Assembly: GCA_018816735.1 (NCBI GenBank)
Contig: JAHIVH010000056.1
Coordinates: 1 to 46,214 of the forward strand
Length of the DNA stretch: 46,214 bases
Origin: Pseudomonadota bacterium
GTDB taxonomy: Bacteria > Desulfobacterota > Desulfobacteria > Desulfobacterales > JAHIVH01
Reading direction: 5' to 3'
The position numbers and the translations under genes are program-made. The notes beneath the pieces are model-generated. The model was not told where the DNA came from. It searched no databases and was given only the letters and a program-made list of their open reading frames with translations. This document shows positions 26,907-36,231 of this stretch, piece after piece; the stretch's first letter is position 1; every line of letters begins with the position of its first letter.

Positions 26907-27545
26907 TCAGGCGGATTTATACCATGCCAGAATATCGCTCTCCTTTTTAATCGATTTTTTTTCAAGCTCTTCCATATCATCTTCGATTCTCTCCTTGAAC
27001 GCCATATCATGAATGGCATCCAGATTAACCCGGACATTCAGCATGGCAGACAGGGCGGCAGATCTTGCAATAAGCGCAGCGACAATACCATCGGTAACTG
27101 CATTTTTATTCCCCAGTTTTACAACCTTTTCAATCAGAAACAGGGACTGAATGGCGTCATTTGCAACCTCAAGCGGCACTTGCGCAGCTTCCTTCAGCGC
27201 CACCTGAATTTCGCTGTTTCGAACGTCTTCGTAGGCAGCTTCTTTTGGAATCTGATAGGCAAACATGACTTTTTCATATGCGCGGGCATCTCTGTCGATA
27301 TCGAGCATCAGTTTATCTTTGTATCGCCGGATCTTATCGCGAAGCATCATCATCTCCGCTTCGATTTCACGGTATTTGTCACGTCCGATGGTGAGGTTTG
27401 CAACCATTTCGCCCAGTGCGGCTGATAGCGCGCCGCAAAGTGCCGCCGCACATCCGCCACCCGGCACAGCTGTATCTGAGCCTGTGCTTTCAATATACTT
27501 TTTAACCGTTAACTCGGATAACATGTTTCCCTTGGATTCCTGCAT
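26907..27545 (-). CDS. fchA: Formimidoyltetrahydrofolate cyclodeaminase
   Basis: A 212-residue helical protein of the FTCD_C/cyclodeaminase family. It converts 5-formimino-THF, made by the formiminotransferase of the same operon, to 5,10-methenyl-THF and ammonia. It shows the family N-terminal motif TAVPGGGCAAALCGALSAAL and, further on, RDARAYEKVMFAYQIPKE and KNAVTDGIVAALIARSA. The ATG at 27545 has GAGGG upstream and overlaps hutI by 37 bases. A second ATG at 27524 with AAGGGAA is possible. It is the last gene of hutU-ftcD-hutI-fchA. As a stand-alone enzyme it replaces half of the bifunctional animal FTCD. Confidence 0.92.
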   Translation of the reverse strand: MQESKGNMLSELTVKKYIESTGSDTAVPGGGCAAALCGALSAALGEMVANLTIGRDKYREIEAEMMMLRDKIRRYKDKLMLDIDRDARAYEKVMFAYQIPKEAAYEDVRNSEIQVALKEAAQVPLEVANDAIQSLFLIEKVVKLGNKNAVTDGIVAALIARSAALSAMLNVRVNLDAIHDMAFKERIEDDMEELEKKSIKKESDILAWYKSA

Positions 27546-28795
27546 ACGATATTCCCTCTTTTGATAGTTAACAGAACACGGTTAATGCCTGTATGGTATG
27601 GAATAAATTGATAGGTCGGATAATCAATAACAACCAGATCTCCTGTTTTCCCCACATCAATACTCCCGGTCATGTGATTTTTATTTATGGCCGCGGCACC
27701 GTTCAAGGTAAAGGCTGTGATCGCTTCTTCAACCGTCATTCCCATGTAAATGACGGCAAGAGACATCATCAATGGAATGGAATGGGTATAGCAACTGCCG
27801 GGATTCAAATCCGTAGCCAACGCCACAATGCAATCATTGTCAATCATCAATCTGGCCCTGGCATACCTCTCTTTGAGACAGAAAGCGGTTCCAGGCAGCA
27901 ATGTTGCGACAACGCCTTTTTGAGACAGATCTGAAATACCCTTGTCCGAGGAAGACAAGAGATGGTCTGCTGAAATGGCTTCCAGGGATGCGGCAAGCTC
28001 GGCACCCCCCTGTGAGGCAATTTCATCTGCATGAATTTTCAATTTGAATCCCATTTCCTTTGCTTTTCGGAGAAATCTTTCAGATTGCCTGATTGAAAAG
28101 ACATCCTTTTCGCAAAAAATATCGCAAAACTCGGCAAGCCCTTTTGCATGAACGTCAGGCATGACTTCGTTGAGAAGAAAATCAAGATACGCATCTTCTT
28201 TAGACTGATATGGGGATGGCACGGCATGGGCACCTAAAAAAGTGGCTGATATATCTATGGGATGGGATTCATTGACAGATTTCATCACTTCAAGTTGTTT
28301 GATTTCCGTTTCCTTGTCAAGGCCATAGCCGCTCTTTCCCTCGATGGCAGTCACGCCAAAGGAAAGCATGGCATTAAGACGCATCAATGCCGTTTCGGCA
28401 AGTTCTTCCCTGGATGCCTGACGAGTCGCCATGACCGTATTTTTTATGCCGCCCCCTTTCTTCATGATCTCCATATAGGAAGCACCCTGTGTTCGCAAAA
28501 GAAACTCATCCGGCCGATAGCCGCCAAATACAAAGTGGGTATGGGAATCAATAAAACCCGGAAGTACGATTTTATTTGCGGCATCAACGATTTCAAATTG
28601 ATCTGAAAAAGCGTTGCCAATCAGGTCTGATGTTTTTCCAACCCCGGTGATGATACCGTTTTCAACAATAACCGCGCCGTTTTCTATTACCCCGATATGA
28701 CGCATTTCCTGGCCGCGTTTAGGCAGAAATCCGCTTACCGTAATGAGTTGGGATGCGTTTTTGATAAAAATATTTCCGTTCATCATTGATCTCAC
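27509..28795 (-). CDS. hutI: Imidazolonepropionase
   Basis: HutI hydrolyses 4-imidazolone-5-propionate to N-formimino-glutamate. The 428-residue amidohydrolase has the metal motif PGFIDSHTHFVF (about 75-86), the conserved GGGIKNTV region, the metal His in LGAHAVP and KIHADEI, and Asp in ALATDLNPGS. A composite-domain C-terminus (GKTGDLVVIDYP) is also present. The frame opens at GTG 28795, overlapping the ftcD stop by 4 bases; ATG at 28786 or 28783 is also possible. Tight overlaps on both sides show translational coupling within the hut operon. Confidence 0.96.
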   Translation of the reverse strand: MRSMMNGNIFIKNASQLITVSGFLPKRGQEMRHIGVIENGAVIVENGIITGVGKTSDLIGNAFSDQFEIVDAANKIVLPGFIDSHTHFVFGGYRPDEFLLRTQGASYMEIMKKGGGIKNTVMATRQASREELAETALMRLNAMLSFGVTAIEGKSGYGLDKETEIKQLEVMKSVNESHPIDISATFLGAHAVPSPYQSKEDAYLDFLLNEVMPDVHAKGLAEFCDIFCEKDVFSIRQSERFLRKAKEMGFKLKIHADEIASQGGAELAASLEAISADHLLSSSDKGISDLSQKGVVATLLPGTAFCLKERYARARLMIDNDCIVALATDLNPGSCYTHSIPLMMSLAVIYMGMTVEEAITAFTLNGAAAINKNHMTGSIDVGKTGDLVVIDYPTYQFIPYHTGINRVLLTIKRGNIVCRNPRETCYPS

Positions 28796-29700
28796 TCAAC
28801 ACTCAGTTTGGACTCGATGACCTGATCAATTGAAAAATTTTCCAGCCGGAGATAATAGGCTGCCACATCCGTAAGCGCCTGCATGGGTGAAAGGCCCACG
28901 ATTTCACTGCCTGAAATGGCCACGCCATATCTTTTTGCTTCAATGTGTATTAACTCAAACACACGATAAAGTGAGGACTTGGTGTAATCTGTCATGTTCA
29001 TGGACACCTGGACCATTTTTTTTTCTTTCAGGGCAACACCGATGGCGTTGCAATATCTTAGTCCGCCTCCGGAAAACCGGACTTTTCCGGCTATGGCGTC
29101 TGCTATTTTCAGATCCTGTGTGTGAAGATTCACATTGAATGCAACCAGAGGCATTCTGGCGCCAACTGCTGAAACGCCTGCGGTGGCGTGAGGCATGTCC
29201 GGGCCGAAATCCGGCTTCCACGCCGGGTTTTTCATTTTTTCTTTCAGGTTTTCAAACTCGCCTTTGCGAATATCAGACAGATTTTTCCGCTCAGGAGAGG
29301 ATGCCGACGCCTCATATAAAAAAACCGGCAAAGTATAACGATTTGCCATTTCTGAAGCCACCTCCTTTGAAAAAAGGACGGCTTCCGCCATGGACATATG
29401 TTTCACAGGCACAAAAGGCACCACATCCACAGCGCCCATCCGGGGATGTGCGCCTTTATGATGCCTCATATCAATTTTATCCACAGCAATGCCTATGGCA
29501 TCCAATAGAGGGGGTTTGATCGCTTTTGGATCACCCATGAGGGTGACCACCAGACGGTTGTGATCCTCATCTGCCTGAAAATCCAGAAAGGTCAGATTGT
29601 TATTTTTCTGAAACGGTTCAATAATCTTTTGAATGATATCTTTATTCTTCCCTTCACTGAAATTGGGAATGCATTGAACAATCTTTTTTTCCCTGTTCAT
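28792..29700 (-). CDS. ftcD: Glutamate formimidoyltransferase
   Basis: Transfers the formimino group of N-formimino-glutamate to tetrahydrofolate, releasing glutamate. The 302-residue protein has normal family length and shows IVQCIPNFSEGKN (N-terminal signature), DEDHNRLVVTLMG, HPRMGAVDVVPFVP and ATAGVSAVGARMPLVAFNVNL. It is the stand-alone transferase; the cyclodeaminase partner is encoded separately at the end of the operon. Its ATG overlaps the hutU stop by 4 bases (AAGGAC upstream). With fchA it directs the histidine C2 carbon into the folate pool. Confidence 0.96.
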   Translation of the reverse strand: MNREKKIVQCIPNFSEGKNKDIIQKIIEPFQKNNNLTFLDFQADEDHNRLVVTLMGDPKAIKPPLLDAIGIAVDKIDMRHHKGAHPRMGAVDVVPFVPVKHMSMAEAVLFSKEVASEMANRYTLPVFLYEASASSPERKNLSDIRKGEFENLKEKMKNPAWKPDFGPDMPHATAGVSAVGARMPLVAFNVNLHTQDLKIADAIAGKVRFSGGGLRYCNAIGVALKEKKMVQVSMNMTDYTKSSLYRVFELIHIEAKRYGVAISGSEIVGLSPMQALTDVAAYYLRLENFSIDQVIESKLSVE

Positions 29701-31751
29701 TCCGGATGTCCTTTTTTTCCTGAAAGCACTTCATCAACAAGCTTTTCAAGTACAGACGAATCAGTGCCAAAGGGCAAGGTAATGCATCCCTCCCCTTTTT
29801 TATCCTTATTGTAACCGACCGCTGTGAGAATGGCGTTCCCGTTGCCTGCCCAGGCACGTCTTGCCACGCCGCCCATCACGTCCCAGGTGATCGCTTTTCT
29901 GATAATATCATCTTTTTTTCTGCTGCCATCAAGGACAAGACCAAATCCGCCGTTAATCGCGTTCCCAATTCCCACACCGCCGCCGTTATGAAGAGACACC
30001 ATGCTCATCCCTCTGGCCGCGTTTCCGGCAAAACACTGGGTGGCCATATCTGCCATGATATTGCTTCCGTCTTTTATATTTGCGGTTTCCCTGAATGGAG
30101 AGTCTGTGCCACCGGTATCGTGATGATCCCTGCCCAGCATGACCGGCCCGATCTCTCCATTTCGAATCATCCGGTTAAACGTCAGTGCAATCTGTGTTCG
30201 ACCGGCTGCATCCTGATAAAGGATACGCGCCTTTGTGCCGACGACCATCCTGTGTTTTTTCGCATCCCGGATCCAGATAAAATTATCCCGGTTTTGAAAT
30301 GAACTTTTGGCATCAATGCATGACATCGCCGCCTGATCCGTTTTAAGAAGATCTTCTTTTCTGCCGGATAAACATACCCACCTGAACGGACCAAAACCAT
30401 AATCAAAAAGAAGCGGCCCCATGATGTCTTCCACATAGGATGGAAAAACAAATCCATCCCGCGTATCTTTACCATTCCGGCACACTTCCCTTACGCCGGA
30501 ATCGAATATTGCCTTTAAAAAGCTGTTTCCATAATCAAAAAAATAGGTCCCTTTTCCGGATAATTTTTTGATCAGCTGAAAATGTTTCTTAAGGGATGTG
30601 TTGACATGTTTTCGAAATTGGACCCTATCGCTTTCGAGAAATGCTGTGCGCTCCTCAAAGGAAATTCCCTGGGGACAATATCCCCCTTCATAAACCACAT
30701 GACAGGAGGTCTGATCAGATAACAGATCAATCGGTATATTTTTTTCAACCGCATATTCCAGGAGATCCACGATATTGCCGTAGTAGGCAATGGCGATATG
30801 TTTTTTCCGTTTTTTAAATTCTTCTGCAAGATCAAATGCATCATCCGGATGATCCGCCACATGGCTGACCCAGCCCTGGCTGTGTCTTGTCTCGATCCTT
30901 GAATAATCGACCTCTGCGATAATTCCCACGCCATTGGCAATTTCAATGGCTTTTCCCTGGGCGCCGCTCATTCCCCCCAAACCGGAAGACACAAAAAGAC
31001 GACCGGAAAGATCATGGGTGTCTTTAATTCCGAGTTTCAATCTTCCGGCATTCATCAGGGTATTATAGGTACCATGAACAATGCCCTGGGGGCCGATATA
31101 CATCCATCCCCCTGCAGTCATCTGTCCGTAATTGGCCACACCCATTGCAGCTGCTCTGTTAAAATTGTCAGGGTTATCTGCAAAGCCTACCATAAGACCG
31201 TTCGTGATAATGACACGCGGCGATTCGGGAAATGAATCAAAAAGGCCGACCGGATGCCCTGAGGAAACCACAAGGGTCTGGTGACCGCTTAAAAGTTCAA
31301 GGTAGCGCTTGATTAACCGGTACTGCATCCAGTTCTGGCACACCTGCCCTGTTTCGCCATATGTGACGAGTTCGTGAGGATAGAGAGCCACATCCAGATC
31401 AAGATTGTTGTCTATCATTACCTGAAAGGCTTTTCCTTCAAGACAGTTTCCCGGATACGCATCAATGGATTTGCCTCTGAGCGGTCGTCGGGGTCTGAAC
31501 CGATACCCGTAAATTCTCCCCTGAACCGACAGTTCGTTTAAAAATTCCGGTGCCATTTTCCGGTGCCATTTTTCAGGGATATACCGAAGCGCATTTTTAA
31601 GCGCCTGTACGACTTCATTCCTTGAAAGATCAGCACTTCGCCTGGGAGCCCGCCTGATACCGTCCCTGAACACCGGGGGGGGAGGCAGTCTTTCAAATAG
31701 GTCATCCAGGGTGACTGTCATCGATTTTTTGAGGGTCTTGTTGGAAATCAC
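29697..31751 (-). CDS. hutU: Urocanate hydratase, long form
   Basis: Urocanase adds water to urocanate using tightly bound NAD as electrophile. At 684 residues it belongs to the longer urocanase group; the common bacterial form is about 550. Visible conserved blocks include LVVSSGHPVGLFDS, GWMYIGPQGIVHGTYNTL, FVSSGLGGMSGAQGKA (NAD-binding), LSDQTSCHV and a C-terminal SLHNGGGVGIGNAINGGFG block. The start is GTG at 31751 with GGAGA upstream. It is the first gene of the minus-strand hut operon. The 254-base divergent region to hutH contains a palindrome that may be the common operator. Confidence 0.95.
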   Translation of the reverse strand: MISNKTLKKSMTVTLDDLFERLPPPPVFRDGIRRAPRRSADLSRNEVVQALKNALRYIPEKWHRKMAPEFLNELSVQGRIYGYRFRPRRPLRGKSIDAYPGNCLEGKAFQVMIDNNLDLDVALYPHELVTYGETGQVCQNWMQYRLIKRYLELLSGHQTLVVSSGHPVGLFDSFPESPRVIITNGLMVGFADNPDNFNRAAAMGVANYGQMTAGGWMYIGPQGIVHGTYNTLMNAGRLKLGIKDTHDLSGRLFVSSGLGGMSGAQGKAIEIANGVGIIAEVDYSRIETRHSQGWVSHVADHPDDAFDLAEEFKKRKKHIAIAYYGNIVDLLEYAVEKNIPIDLLSDQTSCHVVYEGGYCPQGISFEERTAFLESDRVQFRKHVNTSLKKHFQLIKKLSGKGTYFFDYGNSFLKAIFDSGVREVCRNGKDTRDGFVFPSYVEDIMGPLLFDYGFGPFRWVCLSGRKEDLLKTDQAAMSCIDAKSSFQNRDNFIWIRDAKKHRMVVGTKARILYQDAAGRTQIALTFNRMIRNGEIGPVMLGRDHHDTGGTDSPFRETANIKDGSNIMADMATQCFAGNAARGMSMVSLHNGGGVGIGNAINGGFGLVLDGSRKKDDIIRKAITWDVMGGVARRAWAGNGNAILTAVGYNKDKKGEGCITLPFGTDSSVLEKLVDEVLSGKKGHPE

Positions 31752-31870
31752 AGTCTGTCTCCATTCATTTACGATACATTATCAAGAAAACAGCGTAACC
31801 CGTATGTTGAAAACCTGTGAACGTTTAAAGGCATTTTAGCAGAATATCCTTGAAAAATCTATCTTTTTGA

Positions 31871-31890
31871 TGTGACGCAGTATCGTCACA
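31871..31890. promoter_or_regulatory. Palindromic operator candidate between hutU and hutH
   Basis: TGTGACGCAGTATCGTCACA has perfect 7-base arms (TGTGACG/CGTCACA) and a 6-base centre. It lies in the 254-base region between divergently transcribed hutU and hutH, 120 bases from hutU and 115 from hutH. The half-sites resemble CRP/FNR-family half-sites (TGTGA), but the spacing is 10 rather than 6 bases. No regulator gene is nearby. Confidence 0.4.
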
Positions 31891-32005
31891 GATATCTTGA
31901 TTTCCTGACACGCTTCATTTAGACTTGCCTGCATGTCGCAATGAATCTGTTTTTTAAAAATTCAAAATTCACCTTAATATTAAAATAAACGAATGAGACC
32001 TGTTC

Positions 32006-33535
32006 ATGAAAAAAATTCTTCTGGGTAACAACGGATTTACACTTGAAAATCTGGTGGCAATTTCAAGACACAAGACGGCAATCGGGTTAACGGAAAATGC
32101 CAGGAAAAGAATAAGGAAAGCGCGAGAACTCGTGGATTCATGGGTAAGGGAGGGCAAAACAATATATGGCATCACTACAGGATTCGGTGCATTGAGTAAT
32201 GTGGCCATATCCCGGAAGGATACGCGTCTCCTTCAGGAAAATATTTTAAAAAGTCATGCAGCAGGCACCGGGAACAACCTTCCCGAAGATGTGGTACGGG
32301 CAATGATGGCGCTGCGTATCAAAGATCTGGCCAAAGGCCATTCAGGTATCCGTCTGGAAACGGTCGATACGCTGATTGATGTCTTGAACAGCGATATCAT
32401 CCCTGTTGTACCTGAAAAAGGTTCTGTGGGCGCCAGCGGTGATCTTGTGCCTCTGGCCCATATGGCGCTTGTTTTGATCGGCCTGGGAGAGGCCTGTTAC
32501 AAACAAAAAAAACTATCCGGGGCTGATGCACTGAAAAAGAAAGGCATATCGCCATTGACTCTGGATGCTGCCGAAGGACTTGCGCTTATCAATGGCACAC
32601 AGGCGATGACAGCCGTAGGGGCTTTGGCGGTTAACGACGCCCGTAATCTTTTGAAAACCATTGATATTTCCGCGGCCATGAGCCTTGAGGTGTTGATGGG
32701 AAGCAATACTGAATTTGATCCCCGCATCCATAAGGTCAGACCCTATCCGGGGCAGGCGGCGTCCGCCGACAACATGAGACGCATCACAGATGGCAGTGGC
32801 ATTATTTCCTCTCACAAAGACTGCAAACGGGTCCAGGATGCCTATACGCTAAGATGCTCTCCCCAGGTTCATGGGGCCAGCAGGGACGCCACGGCATATG
32901 CGGAAAATGTCATTTCCATAGAAATGAACGCTGCGACAAACAATCCCCTGATCTTTTCCGAATCAGATACATTTCTTCTGGGCGGAAATTTTCATGGTCA
33001 GCCTGTGGCGCTGGCCATGGATTTCTTATGCATGGCTGTTGCCGAACTGGCAAATATTTCCGAAAGACGGGTAGAACGGCTCGTAAACCCTCTATTGAGC
33101 GGTCTGCCTGCGTTTCTCACATCAGACGGGGGGCTGAATTCGGGATTCATGATTGCCCAGTATACAGCAGCAGCACTGGTATCTGAAAACAAGGTGCTTT
33201 GTCATCCGGCATGTGTGGATTCCATTCCCACGTCAGCAAATAAAGAAGACCACGTATCCATGGGAACCATATCTGCACGGAAAGCTGCTGAAATCGTTAA
33301 AAATGCCGAACACGTCATTGCCATAGAACTTCTGTGTGCCGCACAGGGAATCGATCTTTTCACCAATGCAAAGCCCGGAAAAGGTGTACAGGCCGCCTAT
33401 CAGACAATCAGAAAACACATCCCGTATCTGGATAAGGATCGCATCCTTTCCACAGATATCCAGTGCATGGTCCAGCTTATCAAAAATGGAGAGGTTTTAA
33501 AATCGGTGGAGGAAGCAGTGGGAGAACTACGTTGA
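32006..33535 (+). CDS. hutH: Histidine ammonia-lyase
   Basis: HutH eliminates ammonia from histidine to give urocanate. The 509-residue protein has normal length. The self-forming MIO prosthetic group comes from Ala143-Ser144-Gly145 in GSVGASGDLVPL. The catalytic loop Tyr is in IYGITTGFG (about 54). Conserved NGTQAMTAVG and NNPLIF...GGNFHGQPVA blocks are intact, so it should be active. It is divergent from hutU and overlaps the following permease by 4 bases (TTGA), implying co-translation. Only a weak GAGACC precedes the ATG. Confidence 0.96.
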   Translation: MKKILLGNNGFTLENLVAISRHKTAIGLTENARKRIRKARELVDSWVREGKTIYGITTGFGALSNVAISRKDTRLLQENILKSHAAGTGNNLPEDVVRAMMALRIKDLAKGHSGIRLETVDTLIDVLNSDIIPVVPEKGSVGASGDLVPLAHMALVLIGLGEACYKQKKLSGADALKKKGISPLTLDAAEGLALINGTQAMTAVGALAVNDARNLLKTIDISAAMSLEVLMGSNTEFDPRIHKVRPYPGQAASADNMRRITDGSGIISSHKDCKRVQDAYTLRCSPQVHGASRDATAYAENVISIEMNAATNNPLIFSESDTFLLGGNFHGQPVALAMDFLCMAVAELANISERRVERLVNPLLSGLPAFLTSDGGLNSGFMIAQYTAAALVSENKVLCHPACVDSIPTSANKEDHVSMGTISARKAAEIVKNAEHVIAIELLCAAQGIDLFTNAKPGKGVQAAYQTIRKHIPYLDKDRILSTDIQCMVQLIKNGEVLKSVEEAVGELR

Positions 33536-35745
33536 AACTTGAACGATCTATGGGCCTTTTTGGGGCAACCGGAGTCGGCGTGGGAGCGATCGTCGGTGGC
33601 GGCGTACTGGCCTTGTCTGGTATCGCATTTGCCACGACAGGCCCCAGCGCCATTATCGCATTTGCCTTAAACGGCATCATTGCAATATTGACTATACTCA
33701 GTTTCGCGGAGATGGCCGCTGCCTTTCCCGAATCCGGCGGCACGTATACCTTCTCAAAAAAGGTCTTGTCTGCACCGGCCGCGTTCATGGCAGGATGGGT
33801 CGTCTGGTTCGCGTCTGTGGTGGCAAGCGTGCTGTATGCCCTTGGCTTTGCATTTTTCGCTGCAAATGCACTGAACAGAATTCTTCAACTTGTGCCTATG
33901 TCGCCGCCTTTTTCCGTGACATCCGAAATAAGTATTATTTTTCTGGCGCTGATAGCCATCATCTACTACAGCCTGTCCCTTATTTACAAAAGCACCGGAG
34001 GCGGTCAATTGGCCACATGGGGCAAGGTGGCGGTGTTTGCCGTTATCATCGTAGCCGGTTTCCGGTACCTGGCCGACAAACCGCTTTCTTCCATTCAAGC
34101 GAATCTTACCCCGTTTTTTGCCAGTGGCCCAAAAGGTCTTTTTCAGGCCATGGGATATACCTTCATTGCATTGCAGGGTTTTGATCTCATTGCAACGGTT
34201 GCCAGTGAAGTCAAAGCCCCTGAAAAAAATATTCCGCGAGCCATGATGCTGTCTGTGGGTATCGCACTGGCCATCTACCTGCCGCTTCTTTTCATCATTG
34301 CGACCGCAGGCGTTCTTCCCGGCCAGGACATTGTTCAGATGAGCCGGAACAACCCTGAAACCGTCATGGCCGTGGCGGTTCAGAACTACCTGGGACCTTT
34401 TGGCTACTGGCTTGTCATGACGGCGGCTATCCTTGCCATGCTGTCGGCTCTCCGTGCTAATCTTTTGGCAGCGTCCAGGATTGCTTTGGCCATGGCCCGC
34501 GACCGGACACTTCCCCGACAGCTTGAACAGATCAGCGAATCCAGAAAAACGCCGATCCATGCTACCCTGCTCACCATGATGATGGTGATAGTTATTCTTT
34601 TACTGATACCGGATGTTGCAAAGGCTGGTGCTGCCGCCAGTCTCATCTTCATGGTATCGTTCGCCCTGTCCCACTGGACCGCGATACTGGCTCGAATCCG
34701 GACCGGATCAAAGTCCATGCCGTTTTTGACGCCCTGGTTTCCTGCCACCCATATCGCTGGTGCGGCCGCATGCATCGGGCTTGCCGTTTTTCAGGGCATC
34801 CAGGTCCCATCCGCAGGCATCATCGGTATTGTCTGGCTGGGAATCGGAGGCATCCTATACCTGACTTTTTTTGCACAACGCGCAGCAGTTGTTGACGCAT
34901 CATCTGCAGCATTGGACCCCCATCTCCAGGTATTGCGGGGCAGGAACCCACTGGTCCTGGCACCCATTGTGAATCCGGCCAATGCGGAATTCATGATTTT
35001 CCTGGCAACGGCCATGGCGCCGCAGAACATCGGCAGGGTACTGCTTCTTTCCATTGTAAAACCGCCGGAAAACTGGCAGCCGGGTAATCCTATCCCTCAA
35101 ATATCGAATATCCAGACGATTCTTCAAAAAACGTTAACCGCTTCATGCGCTGGCGGCCTGGCCCCCCAGATATTAATAACGCTCAGTCCCGATCCATGGC
35201 AGGAGATCATTCGGGTGGCCCGCATCCATCGTTGTGAAAGCCTTCTATTGGGGCTCAGTAATCCGGAAGGAGAAAATGCAACCCTGTATCTTGAAAAACT
35301 CATGGGCCAGGTGGATTCGGATATCGTGGTGCTGCGCGCAGCAAATGGACTGGATATGTCATTGGTAAAGAGAGTACTGGTGCCTGTAGGGGGACACAGC
35401 GGGCAGGACCAGTTGCGTGCCAGAATTTTAGGCAGCCTGCAATACATGGGGATTGACCAGATATCATTTTTGCAAATACTGCCGGAAACCACCTCGGAAC
35501 ATGTTTTAATCCGCAGACGGGAATGGTTAAAACAGATGACAGAGGATGAGCGAATCAACAACGCTCTTATCATCGTAGAACGCAGCAGCCGACCGATCGA
35601 TGAAATCATCCGCCATGCCGCAGACAATGATCTGCTGGTCCTGGGGTTGCAGCGGTTGGGCAGACATCAGAAAATGATCGGAAATGTGGTGCAACAAATC
35701 GCCAGAAACACAACCTGCGGCCTTATTCTGATAAACCGGAGGTGA
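33532..35745 (+). CDS. APC-family amino-acid permease with C-terminal universal-stress-protein domains
   Basis: About 737 residues from a TTG start with GGGAGA upstream, overlapping the hutH stop; the frame is open further upstream but inside hutH. Residues ~1-450 form an APC-superfamily permease of about 12 helices with the N-terminal substrate motif GVGVGAIVGGGVLALSG and the GFDLIATVASEVKAPEKNIPR block. The C-terminal ~250 residues are soluble and hold two USP-like regions (ILITLSPDPWQEIIRVARIH; VKRVLVPVGGHSGQDQ; ADNDLLVLGLQRLG). Such USP tails are thought to regulate transport through nucleotide binding. Given its coupling to hutH, the likely substrate is histidine or another hut-related amino acid (inference). 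Confidence 0.85.
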   Translation: MKLERSMGLFGATGVGVGAIVGGGVLALSGIAFATTGPSAIIAFALNGIIAILTILSFAEMAAAFPESGGTYTFSKKVLSAPAAFMAGWVVWFASVVASVLYALGFAFFAANALNRILQLVPMSPPFSVTSEISIIFLALIAIIYYSLSLIYKSTGGGQLATWGKVAVFAVIIVAGFRYLADKPLSSIQANLTPFFASGPKGLFQAMGYTFIALQGFDLIATVASEVKAPEKNIPRAMMLSVGIALAIYLPLLFIIATAGVLPGQDIVQMSRNNPETVMAVAVQNYLGPFGYWLVMTAAILAMLSALRANLLAASRIALAMARDRTLPRQLEQISESRKTPIHATLLTMMMVIVILLLIPDVAKAGAAASLIFMVSFALSHWTAILARIRTGSKSMPFLTPWFPATHIAGAAACIGLAVFQGIQVPSAGIIGIVWLGIGGILYLTFFAQRAAVVDASSAALDPHLQVLRGRNPLVLAPIVNPANAEFMIFLATAMAPQNIGRVLLLSIVKPPENWQPGNPIPQISNIQTILQKTLTASCAGGLAPQILITLSPDPWQEIIRVARIHRCESLLLGLSNPEGENATLYLEKLMGQVDSDIVVLRAANGLDMSLVKRVLVPVGGHSGQDQLRARILGSLQYMGIDQISFLQILPETTSEHVLIRRREWLKQMTEDERINNALIIVERSSRPIDEIIRHAADNDLLVLGLQRLGRHQKMIGNVVQQIARNTTCGLILINRR

Positions 35746-35752
35746 TAACCTG

Positions 35753-35979
35753 TTATAATATAAAATTTTTCCCGCAATACGCACAGGTTTTCCAGTCAGG
35801 TTCTGCACTGTTTCCACAGCCCGGTCACACTTTAGAAAGCTCCATCGTGCAATAAGGGCAGAATCTGAAACGTTCTTTTGAAATGGCTTTACAAAAGGGG
35901 CATTCATACTTCTGGGTGATTTTATCGTTACGCGCCCGTCCGGAGGCCGTCTTCCTTCTGCAATGTCAAGCTCCGCCAT
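35753..35979 (-). pseudogene. Broken double zinc-ribbon protein
   Basis: Starting at ATG 35979 the frame reads MAELDIAEGRRPPDGR. It then shifts by one base to continue as KYECPFCKAISKERFRFCPY, with two CxxC knuckles. An in-frame TGA follows immediately after MELSKV. The same frame then runs on as PGCGNSAEPDWKTCAYCGKN to TAA at 35753-35755. The TGA sits where a zinc-ligand Cys (CPGC) is expected. The intact parent would be a ~75-residue protein with two zinc ribbons, of unknown role. A frameshift plus a stop make it a likely pseudogene. It converges on the permease gene. Confidence 0.5.
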
Positions 35980-36150
35980 GACCTTGATACGGGATACAAT
36001 AACCGTTTAAGGTATTAAAATAACTGAAATACGATTGGGTTAGTTTTATATACGGGATGTTACTGCGGCCAGGCCAATAGCATAACCCCATTCATGATTA
36101 AGAGCGAATTTATGCGATTCAGATTGACTCCGTAATGATTATCTGCGATT

Positions 36151-36231
36151 GTGGACAAAATTGATGCCATTCTTATTCAAGATATCAACGGCAAACTCTC
36201 ATTCTGGAATAGTGGAGCCCCCAAATTTTAG
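36151..36231 (+). pseudogene. Remnant of a PAS sensor domain
   Basis: A short frame reads VDKIDAILIQDINGKLSFWN followed by SGAPKF and a TAG. This matches the first strands of a PAS domain (DAI-x-x-x-D-x-x-G-x-I-x-x-WN-x-GA). No start codon, other domain or continuation is seen. The surrounding 35980-36527 stretch holds no gene I can support, apart from the strong AGGAGGGTGCT ribosome site of the chemoreceptor at its end. Confidence 0.4.

Noticed and set aside
33754..34560. Long minus-strand open frame (268 codons) opposite the permease gene
   Set aside because: It lies wholly antisense to a well-supported membrane protein, and its His/Arg/Gly-rich composition is typical of a shadow frame.
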